A stretch of DNA of 64,000 nucleotides. It comes from Tenebrio molitor (Eukaryota; Arthropoda; Insecta; Coleoptera; Tenebrionidae). Below the pieces are notes generated by a model. That model searched no databases, had not been told where the DNA came from, and worked only from the letters and a program-made list of their open reading frames with translations. Location: positions 62,001 through 126,000 of the forward strand of contig NC_091046.1 in the NCBI RefSeq assembly GCF_963966145.1, in the 5' to 3' direction. Made by a program: the position numbers and the translations under genes. Positions 1 to 10,400 of this stretch are shown piece by piece. Each line of letters begins with the position of its first letter. Within the stretch, counting starts at the first letter, position 1.

Positions 1-421
1 AAAATTCATTGCCGTAGCTTGCTTAATAACGGAGCTATGGCCGTTTAAAGTTTTGAAACTTCAAACGGCCATAACTCCGTTATTAAGCGACTTAGAGCGA
101 TGAATTTGGCACCGTTGGATTCCTCTCGTCAAGCAGCTTCTTTTGAGTCAAAAATCTTCGAAAATTAAAAAAAATATTTTTTTTGCGAATTTCGCAAAAA
201 TTTTTATTTCAAAAGAAGCTCTTTGACGAGAGGAATCCAACGGTGTAAAGTTCATTGCCGTAGCTTGCTTAATAACGGAGCTATGGCCGTTTAAATTTTG
301 AAACTTCAAACGACAATAACTCCGTTATTAAGCGACTTTGAGCGATGAATTTGGCACCGTTGGATTCCTCTCGTCAAGCAGCTTCTTTTGAGCCAAAAAT
401 CTTCAAAAACTAAAAAAATTA
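1..421. repeat. 245-bp inverted-dimer satellite, left segment
   Basis: Nearly two satellite units precede the Tigger element; the core GCCGTAGCTTGC recurs at 11 and 257, 246 bp apart. The second unit belongs to a variant recognisable by 'gactttgagcg', 'gagccaaaaatc' and 'cttcaaaaactaaaa', also found uninterrupted near 12.5, 19.6, 27.5 and 41.9 kb. The array is cut by the window start and by the transposon at 422. No gene is visible. Confidence 0.95.
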
Positions 422-446
422 CAGTACAACCTCGATAATCCGAACC
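422..446 (+). repeat. Tigger left terminal inverted repeat
   Basis: 25 bp beginning CAGTACAACC and ending CCGAACC, the exact reverse complement of 2433-2457. It starts directly after the TA duplication. It contains one inverted copy of the GTTCGGATTA motif (436-445), with two further copies inside the end at 463-472 (last base T) and 480-489. Confidence 0.95.
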
Positions 447-533
447 AATTCAGCACGAGCGTGTTCGGATTTGGCTTTTGTTCGGATTAAAGAAAACTAT
501 CCAAAAAGACTACAAACAAACTGAAAAATAATA

Positions 534-539
534 TTTATT
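534..539 (-). terminator. Polyadenylation signal AATAAA of the transposase gene
   Basis: The minus strand carries AATAAA about 20 bases after the TAG stop at 560-562 and well inside the left terminal repeat, so the transcript would end within the element. Position and exact match to the consensus support the call. Confidence 0.6.
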
Positions 540-559
540 CCAAAAAATAACATCAGAGC

Positions 560-2281
560 CTACTCGTTAAGAAAAAAATCTTTAATTGACGTTTGTTTGA
601 AGATATTTGATTTATTAATGTGTAGTTTCATCGCTTTTTCTCGCATTTGCCTTAGCAATAATATTTGATTCAATGGAATGCCATTTTCCGTTGCCCATTG
701 GATACAAATATTGAAACCAGCTAATGCTGTGCTGTGAAGAGTTGATCCTTCTTCAGTATCTGGTTCATCTTCTTCTGGTTCATTTTGTTCCACGACCTCA
801 GCAACAATTTCATCGTCTGTAAATGTGATGTCTTGTTTTTCATCTTCATTGTCGATTGCCCATATTCTAACTTCATTTCTAGTTAGATTTCCTCCTTTAG
901 ACAAGTTATTTAGGAGTCCAGTCATAATAGCTAATTCGTTTTCTTTTGTGTTCTCATCCGGACGATTCCCTCTCAGTAGTGTGGATAATGGAAGCAGATC
1001 TTCTTCATCATAGGAATTATCTTGATTATCGTTAATGAAAGATGCGTCTTGAAAGCGATTGGGCCAAAGATTCTTCCAAGATTTTGTAATTAAGTTTACA
1101 CTAACAGATTGCCATGCTTCCTCCAGTGAATAAACAACGTCTTTTAGGTTTAATTTTTTCAAAGTCTCAGAGATGTCATTTTCTGCACTTACAACTTGCA
1201 GCAGCAGAGTCTTGCGATAATGTAGCTTAATGGCTTGGATGACGTTCTGATCCATGGGCTGCAATATCGGTGTACAATTTGGTGGTAAAAACATGGTGGT
1301 AATTTGACCATCGTCACTAGCTAACTCGTCTTCACTGGGATGCCCAGGAGCGTTGTCCAGAACAAGAAGTGCTTTCTTCGGCAATTTTAATTCTGACATT
1401 TTTCTTCTCACGGCTGGTACAAATTCTTCGAAGAACCATTCCTTGAATATATCTTGAGTGACCCAAGCTCTAGGCTGTCCTTTGTAAATCACTGGTAAGG
1501 AACCAGTCTTAGTAAAAGCTCTCGGTTTTCTGGCTTTCCCAATTACGAGCAGTTTCAGTTTGTGGGTGCCCGTTGAGTTGGCACAGGGCATAAATGTTAT
1601 CCTTTCTTTACTAATCTTACGCCCCGGAGCAGAATCTTCATTTTTGTGTACTAGAGTCTTATTTGGAAGAACCCTCCAAAATAATCCACTTTCGTCTGCA
1701 TTGTACACTTGATCTGGTGTCAACCCGAGTTCTCCAATTTTCTGCAGAAATTTATTCTTGAATGGTTCAATGGCGGTTATGTCCGAAGAAAGTTTTTCCC
1801 CACTTACAGTCAGCTGTCGAATACCGAATCTATTTTTAAATTTGTCAAGCCAACCCAAACTAGCTTGAAAATCATTTTTTCCTGTAATTTTTTGATAAAA
1901 ATATCTTGCCTTTTCTCTCAAAATTTCTCCAGATATCGGGGTATTTCGGCATCTTTCTTGAAGAAACCACGTGTAAACTGCAGAATCTACTGCTGGGTAA
2001 AATGCTTGCTTTATGGTTTTTCTTTTACTTGTTTCGGCTTCGCTAGATGCAATAAATTGTTTTATTTTCTCTTTTTTCTTTTTAATATCCGAAATTGTAG
2101 CTTTTCCTACTCCATATTCTTTTGAAAGTGCTGTGACCGTTTGTCCGTCTTCGAGTTTTTGTAAAATGTTATACTTTTGTAACAGAGTAAGGGTACGATG
2201 TTTTCTTTTTTCTGCCATAATTTTGTGTAATAAAGCAACGATACTCTCACAAAGACGCACTTCTTGTAACTGAAAATGCAT
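560..2281 (-). CDS. Tigger/pogo-family transposase (CENP-B/JRK-like, DDD)
   Basis: Encodes the transposase that would bind the element ends and catalyse excision and TA-targeted integration in the nucleus. Longest frame 573 aa. Visible domains: Psq/CENP-B N-terminal helix-turn-helix (about 25-75, with the turn around GVGKATISDI); second CENP-B-type DNA-binding domain (about 90-160, GWLDKFKNRFGI); DDE_1 catalytic core (about 190-400) with D196 in NADESG, D309 in LLVLDNAPGHP and D344 in LQPMDQN, a DD34D spacing within the range of this superfamily. An acidic stretch (about 477-512) follows, then a C-terminal QTSIKDFF (563-570) matching the PCNA-interacting box. The ATG at 2218 (M22) has A at -3 and G at +4 and lies just before the first helix-turn-helix. 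It is a better start than M1, which has weak context, and would give 552 aa. The frame is uninterrupted and all three acidic residues are present, so the enzyme is probably functional. The family also gave rise to host CENP-B, JRK and TIGD proteins; terminal repeats and TA duplication here mark a transposon rather than a domesticated gene. Confidence 0.95.
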   Translation of the reverse strand: MHFQLQEVRLCESIVALLHKIMAEKRKHRTLTLLQKYNILQKLEDGQTVTALSKEYGVGKATISDIKKKKEKIKQFIASSEAETSKRKTIKQAFYPAVDSAVYTWFLQERCRNTPISGEILREKARYFYQKITGKNDFQASLGWLDKFKNRFGIRQLTVSGEKLSSDITAIEPFKNKFLQKIGELGLTPDQVYNADESGLFWRVLPNKTLVHKNEDSAPGRKISKERITFMPCANSTGTHKLKLLVIGKARKPRAFTKTGSLPVIYKGQPRAWVTQDIFKEWFFEEFVPAVRRKMSELKLPKKALLVLDNAPGHPSEDELASDDGQITTMFLPPNCTPILQPMDQNVIQAIKLHYRKTLLLQVVSAENDISETLKKLNLKDVVYSLEEAWQSVSVNLITKSWKNLWPNRFQDASFINDNQDNSYDEEDLLPLSTLLRGNRPDENTKENELAIMTGLLNNLSKGGNLTRNEVRIWAIDNEDEKQDITFTDDEIVAEVVEQNEPEEDEPDTEEGSTLHSTALAGFNICIQWATENGIPLNQILLLRQMREKAMKLHINKSNIFKQTSIKDFFLNE

Positions 2282-2285
2282 TCAT
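2247..2285 (-). CDS. Possible 12-codon upstream ORF overlapping transposase start
   Basis: On the minus strand an ATG at 2285 opens a 12-codon frame ending in TGA at 2249-2247. It overlaps the first in-frame ATG of the transposase (2281) in the arrangement ATGAATG and ends 28 bp before the stronger ATG at 2218. If both ATGs are in the transcript, scanning ribosomes meet this short frame first, which would favour starting at 2218. There is no evidence that the peptide itself matters. Confidence 0.3.
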   Translation of the reverse strand: MNAFSVTRSASL

Positions 2286-2343
2286 TGTTTTGTTCTCCCC
2301 ACTTTCTTCTAACAGCTAGTCAAAACAAACATGTTATGACGGT

Positions 2344-2443
2344 GTTCGGATTAGCGAATTTGAACAACTGGTTTTGTTCGGATTATAGAAACAAAATATT
2401 TGTTCGGATTACTGGAGTTTCGGATTACCGGGGGTTCGGATTA
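2344..2443 (+). promoter_or_regulatory. Subterminal GTTCGGATTA motif cluster (candidate transposase sites)
   Basis: Five copies of (G/T)TTCGGATTA lie in the same orientation at 2344, 2376, 2402, 2418 and 2434, spaced 32, 26, 16 and 16 bp. The last copy belongs to the terminal repeat. The left end has three copies (436 inverted, 463, 480). Repeated terminal motifs are a usual arrangement for transposase binding; that role is inferred. The cluster also covers the likely promoter of the minus-strand transposase gene, so bound transposase could repress its own transcription (inference). Confidence 0.6.
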
Positions 2444-2457
2444 TCGAGGTTGTACTG
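2433..2457 (-). repeat. Tigger right terminal inverted repeat
   Basis: 25 bp ending TTGTACTG, the exact reverse complement of 422-446, followed by TA at 2458-2459. It includes GTTCGGATTA at 2434-2443, the outermost of five copies of that motif at this end. Confidence 0.95.
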
Positions 2458-2531
2458 TATTTTTTTGCAAATTTCGCAAAAATTTTTATTTTAAAAGAAG
2501 CTCTTTGACGAGAGGAACCCAACGGTGTAAA

Positions 2532-2633
2532 ATTCATTGCCGTAGCTTGCTTAATAACGGAGCTATGGCCGTTTAAAGTTTTGAAATTTCAAACGGCCAT
2601 AACTCCGTTATTAAGCGACTTAGAGCGATGAAT
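2532..2633. repeat. Palindrome 1 of the satellite unit (type example)
   Basis: Left arm starts ATTCATTGCC, right arm ends GCGATGAAT. The inner arms, GCTTAATAACGGAG(C) and TATGGCCGTTT against their complements, are almost perfect; the outer thirds are looser. The centre is the short AAGTTTTGAAA(C/T)TTC region at about 2582. The same structure recurs in every unit. Confidence 0.9.
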
Positions 2634-2784
2634 TTGGCACCGTTGGATTCCTCTCGTCAAGCAGCTTCTTTTGAGTCAAAAATCTTCGAAAATTAAAAAA
2701 AATATTTTTTTTGCGAATTTCGCAAAAATTTTTATTTGAAAAGAAGCTCTTTGACGAGAGGAATCCAACGGTGTAAAATTCATT
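2539..2784. repeat. Representative 246-bp satellite unit
   Basis: One unit counted from GCCGTAGCTTGC to the next copy. It spans two palindromes: the first with arms meeting at about 2582 (full extent 2532-2633), the second with arms meeting at about 2705 (full extent 2638-2773). A small 21-bp palindrome with arms TTTTTGCGAA/TTCGCAAAAA lies just right of the second centre. The two centres are 123 bp apart, as are the second centre and the first centre of the following unit. Confidence 0.9.
2638..2773. repeat. Palindrome 2 of the satellite unit (type example)
   Basis: The arms run from CACCGTTGGATTCCTCTCGT on the left to its complement ending CCAACGGTG on the right, and include the AGCTTCTTTTGA block. 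Their outer 30-plus bases are nearly perfect. The tip is an A-run/T-run (AAAAAAAATATTTTTTTT) at about 2695-2712. Both transposons in the window occupy this tip in their own units. Confidence 0.9.
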
Positions 2785-5700
2785 GCCGTAGCTTGCTTAA
2801 TAACGGAGCTATGGCCGTTTAAAGTTTTGAAACTTCAAACGGCCATAACTCCGTTATTAAGCGACTTAGAGCGATGAATTTGGCACCGTTGGATTCCTCT
2901 CGTCAAGCAGCTTCTTTTGAGTCAAAAATCTTCGAAAATTAAAAAAAATATTTTTTTTGCGAATTTCGCAAAAATTTTTATTTCAAAAGAAGCTCTTTGA
3001 CGAGAGGAATCCAACGGTGTAAAGTTCATTGCCGTAGCTTGCTTAATAACGGAGCTATGGCCGTTTAAATTTTGAAACTTCAAACGACAATAACTCCGTT
3101 ATTAAGCGACTTAGAGCGATGAATTTGGCACCGTTGGATTCCTCTCGTCAAGCAGCTTCTTTTGAGTCAAAAATCTTCGAAAATTAAAAAAAATATTTTT
3201 TTGCTAATTTCGCAAAAAATTTTTATTTGAAAAGAAGCTCTTTGACGAGAGGAATCCAACGGTGTAAAATTCATTGCCGTAGCTTGCTTAATAACGGAGC
3301 TATGGCCGTTTAAAGTTTTGAAATTTCAAACGGCCATAACTCCGTTATTAAGCGACTTAGAGCGATGAATTTGGCACCGTTGGATTCCTCTCGTCAAGCA
3401 GCTTCTTTTGAGTCAAAAATCTTCGAAAATTAAAACAAATATTTTTTTTGCGAATTTCGCAAAAATTTTTATTTCAAAAGAAGCTCTTTGACGAGAGGAA
3501 TCCAACGGTGTAAAATTCATTGCCGTAGCTTGCTTAATAACGGAGCTATGGCCGTTTAAAGTTTTGAAATTTCAAACGGCCATAACTCCGTTATTAAGCG
3601 ACTTAGAGCGATGAATTTGGCACCGTTGGATTCCTCTCGTCAAGCAGCTTCTTTTGAGCGAAAAATCTTCGAAAATTAAAAAAATTATTTTTTTGCGAAT
3701 TTCGCAAAAATTTTTATTTGAAAAGAAGCTCTTTGACGAGAGGAATCCAACGGTGTAAAATTCATTGCCGTAGCTTGCTTAATAACGGAGCTATGGCCGT
3801 TTAAAGTTTTGAAACTTCAAACGGCCATAACTCCGTTATTAAGCGACTTAGAGCGATGAATTTGGCACCGTTGGATTCCTCTCGCCAAGCAGCTTCTTTT
3901 GAGCGAAAAATCTTCGAAAATTAAAAAAAATATTTTTTTGCTAATTTCGCAAAAAATTTTTATTTGAAAAGAAGCTCTTTGACGAGAGGAATCCAACGGT
4001 GTAAAATTCATTGCCGTAGCTTGCTTAATAACGGAGCTATGGCCGTTTAAAGTTTTGAAATTTCAAACGGCCATAACTCCGTTATTAAGCGACTTAGAGC
4101 GATGAATTTGGCACCGTTGGATTCCTCTCGTCAAGCAGCTTCTTTTGAGTCAAAAATCTTCGAAAATTAAAACAAATATTTTTTTTGCGAATTTCGCAAA
4201 AATTTTTATTTCAAAAGAAGCTCTTTGACGAGAGGAATCCAACGGTGTAAAATTCATTGCCGTAGCTTGCTTAATAACGGAGCTATGGCCGTTTAAAGTT
4301 TTGAAATTTCAAACGGCCATAACTCCGTTATTAAGCGACTTAGAGCGATGAATTTGGCACCGTTGGATTCCTCTCGTCAAGCAGCTTCTTTTGAGCGAAA
4401 AATCTTCGAAAATTAAAAAAATTATTTTTTTGCGAATTTCGCAAAAATTTTTATTTGAAAAGAAGCTCTTTGACGAGAGGAATCCAACGGTGTAAAATTC
4501 ATTGCCGTAGCTTGCTTAATAACGGAGCTATGGCCGTTTAAAGTTTTGAAACTTCAAACGGCCATAACTCCGTTATTAAGCGACTTAGAGCGATGAATTT
4601 GGCACCGTTGGATTCCTCTCGCCAAGCAGCTTCTTTTGAGCGAAAAATCTTCGAAAATTAAAAAAAATATTTTTTTGCTAATTTCGCAAAAAATTTTTAT
4701 TTCAAAAGAAGCTCTTTGACGAGAGGAATCCAACGGTGTAAAGTTCATTGCCGTAGCTTGCTTAATAACGGAGCTATGGCCGTTTAAATTTTGAAACTTC
4801 AAACGACAATAACTCCGTTATTAAGCGACTTAGAGCGATGAATTTGGCACCGTTGGATTCCTCTCGTCAAGCAGCTTCTTTTGAGTCAAAAATCTTCGAA
4901 AATTAAAAAAAATATTTTTTTGCTAATTTCGCAAAAAATTTTTATTTGAAAAGAAGCTCTTTGACGAGAGGAATCCAACGGTGTAAAGTTCATTGCCGTA
5001 GCTTGCTTAATAACGGAGCTATGGCCGTTTAAAGTTTTGAAACTTCAAACGGCCATAACTCCGTTATTAAGCGACTTAGAGCGATGAATTTGGCACCGTT
5101 GGATTCCTCTCGTCAAGCAGCTTCTTTTGAGCGAAAAATCTTCGAAAATTAAAAAAAATATTTTTTTGCTAATTTCGCAAAAAATTTTTATTTCAAAAGA
5201 AGCTCTTTGACGAGAGGAATCCAACGGTGTAAAGTTCATTGCCGTAGCTTGCTTAATAACGGAGCTATGGCCGTTTAAATTTTGAAACTTCAAACGACAA
5301 TAACTCCGTTATTAAGCGACTTAGAGCGATGAATTTGGCACCGTTGGATTCCTCTCGTCAAGCAGCTTCTTTTGAGTCAAAAATCTTCGAAAATTAAAAA
5401 AAATATTTTTTTGCTAATTTCGCAAAAAATTTTTATTTGAAAAGAAGCTCTTTGACGAGAGGAATCCAACGGTGTAAAGTTCATTGCCGTAGCTTGCTTA
5501 ATAACGGAGCTATGGCCGTTTAAAGTTTTGAAAGTTCAAACGGCCATAACTCCGTTATTAAGCGACTTAGAGCGATGAATTTGGCACCGTTGGATTCCTC
5601 TCGCCAAGCAGCTTCTTTTGAGCGAAAAATCTTCGAAAATTAAAAAAAATATTTTTTTGCTAATTTCGCAAAAAATTTTTATTTGAAAAGAAGCTCTTTG

Positions 5701-7439
5701 ACGAGAGGAATCCAACGGTGTAAAATTCATTGCCGTAGCTTGCTTAATAACGGAGCTATGGCCGTTTAAAGTTTTGAAATTTCAAACGGCCATAACTCCG
5801 TTATTAAGCGACTTAGAGCGATGAATTTGGCACCGTTGGATTCCTCTCGTCAAGCAGCTTCTTTTGAGTCAAAAATCTTCGAAAATTAAAACAAATATTT
5901 TTTTTGCGAATTTCGCAAAAATTTTTATTTCAAAAGAAGCTCTTTGACGAGAGGAATCCAACGGTGTAAAATTCATTGCCGTAGCTTGCTTAATAACGGA
6001 GCTATGGCCGTTTAAAGTTTTGAAATTTCAAACGGCCATAACTCCGTTATTAAGCGACTTAGAGCGATGAATTTGGCACCGTTGGATTCCTCTCGTCAAG
6101 CAGCTTCTTTTGAGCGAAAAATCTTCGAAAATTAAAAAAATTATTTTTTTGCGAATTTCGCAAAAATTTTTATTTGAAAAGAAGCTCTTTGACGAGAGGA
6201 ATCCAACGGTGTAAAATTCATTGCCGTAGCTTGCTTAATAACGGAGCTATGGCCGTTTAAAGTTTTGAAAATTCAAACGGCCATAACTCCGTTATTAAGC
6301 GACTTAGAGCGATGAATTTGGCACCGTTGGATTCCTCTCGCCAAGCAGCTTCTTTTGAGCGAAAAATCTTCGAAAATTAAAAAAAATATTTTTTTGCTAA
6401 TTTCGCAAAAAATTTTTATTTGAAAAGAAGCTCTTTGACGAGAGGAATCCAACGGTGTAAAATTCATTGCCGTAGCTTGCTTAATAACGGAGCTATGGCC
6501 GTTTAAAGTTTTGAAATTTCAAACGGCCATAACTCCGTTATTAAGCGACTTAGAGCGATGAATTTGGCACCGTTGGATTCCTCTCGTCAAGCAGCTTCTT
6601 TTGAGTCAAAAATCTTCGAAAATTAAAACAAATATTTTTTTTGCGAATTTCGCAAAAATTTTTATTTCAAAAGAAGCTCTTTGACGAGAGGAATCCAACG
6701 GTGTAAAATTCATTGCCGTAGCTTGCTTAATAACGGAGCTATGGCCGTTTAAAGTTTTGAAATTTCAAACGGCCATAACTCCGTTATTAAGCGACTTAGA
6801 GCGATGAATTTGGCACCGTTGGATTCCTCTCGTCAAGCAGCTTCTTTTGAGCGAAAAATCTTCGAAAATTAAAAAAATTATTTTTTTGCGAATTTCGCAA
6901 AAATTTTTATTTGAAAAGAAGCTCTTTGACGAGAGGAATCCAACGGTGTAAAGTTCATTGCCGTAGCTTGCTTAATAACGAAGCTATGGCCGTTTAAATT
7001 TTGAAACTTCAAACGACCATAACTCCGTTATTAAGCGACTTAGAGCGATGAATTTGGCACCGTTGGATTCCTCTCGTCAAGCAGCTTCTTTTGAGTCAAA
7101 AATCTTCGAAAATTAAAAAAAATATTTTTTTTGCGAATTTCGCAAAAATTTTTATTTGAAAAGAAGCTCTTTGACGAGAGGAATCCAACGGTGTAAAATT
7201 CATTGCCGTAGCTTGCTTAATAACGGAGCTATGGCCGTTTAAATTTTGAAACTTCAAACGACCATAACTCCGTTATTAAGCGACTTAGAGCGATGAATTT
7301 GGCACCGTTGGATTCCTCTCGTCAAGCAGCTTCTTTTGAGTCAAAAATCTTCGAAAATTAAAACAAATATTTTTTTTGCGAATTTCGCAAAAATTTTTAT
7401 TTCAAAAGAAGCTCTTTGACGAGAGGAATCCAACGGTGT

Positions 7440-10400
7440 AAAGTTCATTGCCGTAGCTTGCTTAATAACGGAGCTATGGCCGTTTAAACTTTTGGAAATT
7501 CAAACGGCCATAACTCCGTTATTAAGCGACTTAGAGCGATGAATTTGGCACCGTTGGATTCCTCTCGTCAAGCAGCTTCTTTTGAGTCAAAAATCTTCGA
7601 AAATTAAAAAAATTATTTTTTTGCGAATTTCGCAAAAATTTTTATTTGAAAAGAAGCTCTTTGACGAGAGGAATCCAACGGTGTAAAATTCATTGCCGTA
7701 GCTTGCTTAATAACGGAGCTATGGCCGTTTAAAGTTTTGAAACTTCAAACGGCCATAACTCCGTTATTAAGCGACTTAGAGCGATGAATTTGGCACCGTT
7801 GGATTCCTCTCGCCAAGCAGCTTCTTTTGAGCGAAAAATCTTCGAAAATTAAAAAAAATATTTTTTTGCTAATTTCGCAAAAAATTTTTATTTGAAAAGA
7901 AGCTCTTTGACGAGAGGAATCCAACGGTGTAAAATTCATTGCCGTAGCTTGCTTAATAACGGAGCTATGGCCGTTTAAAGTTTTGAAATTTCAAACGGCC
8001 ATAACTCCGTTATTAAGCGACTTAGAGCGATGAATTTGGCACCGTTGGATTCCTCTCGTCAAGCAGCTTCTTTTGAGTCAAAAATCTTCGAAAATTAAAA
8101 CAAATATTTTTTTTGCGAATTTCGCAAAAATTTTTATTTCAAAAGAAGCTCTTTGACGAGAGGAATCCAACGGTGTAAAGTTCATTGCCGTAGCTTGCTT
8201 AATAACGGAGCTATGGCCGTTTAAACTTTTGGAAATTCAAACGGCCATAACTCCGTTATTAAGCGACTTAGAGCGATGAATTTGGCACCGTTGGATTCCT
8301 CTCGTCAAGCAGCTTCTTTTGAGTCAAAAATCTTCGAAAATTAAAAAAAATATTTTTTTTGCGAATTTCGCAAAAATTTTTATTTGAAAAGAAGCTCTTT
8401 GACGAGAGGAATCCAACGGTGTAAAATTCATTGCCGTAGCTTGCTTAATAACGGAGCTATGGCCGTTTAAAGTTTTGAAACTTCAAACGGCCATAACTCC
8501 GTTATTAAGCGACTTAGAGCGATGAATTTGGCACCGTTGGATTCCTCTCGTCAAGCAGCTTCTTTTGAGTCAAAAATCTTCGAAAATTAAAAAAAATATT
8601 TTTTTGCAAATTTCGCAAAAATTTTTATTTGAAAAGAAGCTCTTTGACGAGAGGAATCCAACGGTGTAAAATTCATTGCCGTAGCTTGCTTAATAACGGA
8701 GCTATGGCCGTTTAAAGTTTTGAAATTTCAAACGGCCATAACTCCGTTATTAAGCGACTTAGAGCGATGAATTTGGCACCGTTGGATTCCTCTCGTCAAG
8801 CAGCTTCTTTTGAGTCAAAAATCTTCGAAAATTAAAACAAATATTTTTTTTGCGAATTTCGCAAAAATTTTTATTTCAAAAGAAGCTCTTTGACGAGAGG
8901 AATCCAACGGTGTAAAGTTCATTGCCGTAGCTTGCTTAATAACGGAGCTATGGCCGTTTAAACTTTTGGAAATTCAAACGGCCATAACTCCGTTATTAAG
9001 CGACTTAGAGCGATGAATTTGGCACCGTTGGATTCCTCTCGTCAAGCAGCTTCTTTTGAGTCAAAAATCTTCGAAAATTAAAAAAAATATTTTTTTTGCG
9101 AATTTCGCAAAAATTTTTATTTGAAAAGAAGCTCTTTGACGAGAGGAATCCAACGGTGTAAAATTCATTGCCGTAGCTTGCTTAATAACGGAGCTATGGC
9201 CGTTTAAAGTTTTGAAAATTCAAACGGCCATAACTCCGTTATTAAGCGACTTAGAGCGATGAATTTGGCACCGTTGGATTCCTCTCGTCAAGCAGCTTCT
9301 TTTGAGTCAAAAATCTTCGAAAATTAAAAAAAATATTTTTTTGCAAATTTCGCAAAAATTTTTATTTGAAAAGAAGCTCTTTGACGAGAGGAATCCAACG
9401 GTGTAAAATTCATTGCCGTAGCTTGCTTAATAACGGAGCTATGGCCGTTTAAAGTTTTGAAACTTCAAACGGCCATAACTCCGTTATTAAGCGACTTAGA
9501 GCGATGAATTTGGCACCGTTGGATTCCTCTCGTCAAGCAGCTTCTTTTGAGTCAAAAATCTTCGAAAATTAAAAAAAATATTTTTTTTGCGAATTTCGCA
9601 AAAATTTTTATTTCAAAAGAAGCTCTTTGACGAGAGGAATCCAACGGTGTAAAATTCATTGCCGTAGCTTGCTTAATAACGGAGCTATGGCCGTTTAAAG
9701 TTTTGAAACTTCAAACGGCCATAACTCCGTTATTAAGCGACTTAGAGCGATGAATTTGGCACCGTTGGATTCCTCTCGTCAAGCAGCTTCTTTTGAGTCA
9801 AAAATCTTCGAAAATTAAAAAAATATATTTTTTTGCGAATTTCGCAAAAAATTTTTATTTGAAAAGAAGCTCTTTGACGAGAGGAATCCAACGGTGTAAA
9901 GTTCATTGCCGTAGCTTGCTTAATAACGGAGCTATGGCCGTTTAAAGTTTTGAAAGTTCAAACGGCCATAACTCCGTTATTAAGCGACTTAGAGCGATGA
10001 ATTTGGCACCGTTGGATTCCTCTCGTCAAGCAGCTTCTTTTGAGTCAAAAATCTTCGAAAATTAAAAAAAATATTTTTTTTGCGAATTTCGCAAAAATTT
10101 TTATTTGAAAAGAAGCTCTTTGACGAGAGGAATCCAACGGTGTAAAATTCATTGCCGTAGCTTGCTTAATAACGGAGCTATGGCCGTTTAAAGTTTTGAA
10201 ACTTCAAACGGCCATAACTCCGTTATTAAGCGACTTAGAGCGATGAATTTGGCACCGTTGGATTCCTCTCGTCAAGCAGCTTCTTTTGAGTCAAAAATCT
10301 TCGAAAATTAAAACAAATATTTTTTTTGCGAATTTCGCAAAAATTTTTATTTCAAAAGAAGCTCTTTGACGAGAGGAATCCAACGGTGTAAAGTTCATTG

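Larger units (their letters stand above)
422..2457 (-). mobile_element. Complete Tigger/pogo-type DNA transposon
   Basis: A 2036-bp cut-and-paste element. The ends are perfect inverted repeats of 25 bp beginning CAGTACAACCTCGATAATCC, flanked by TA at 420-421 and 2458-2459, the target duplication of the Tc1/mariner/pogo superfamily. It carries a single long minus-strand gene whose product has the CENP-B/pogo helix-turn-helix and DDE domains. Uninterrupted satellite units of the same variant (TA at 12530-12531, and near 19.6, 27.5 and 41.9 kb) show the site before insertion, and one TA is the only duplicated sequence. Intact ends plus an intact frame indicate recent movement (inference). Whether it belongs to Tigger, pogo or a related clade needs a phylogeny. 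Confidence 0.95.

Noticed and set aside
825..2494. Plus-strand open frames of 62-138 codons inside the Tigger element
   Set aside because: They are antisense to the transposase gene, overlap one another and show no recognisable domain.
2640..2700. CENP-B box in the satellite
   Set aside because: The TTCG of 'cttcgaaaatt' is not followed by A and CGGG at the required positions; no match to TTCGnnnnAnnCGGG was seen.
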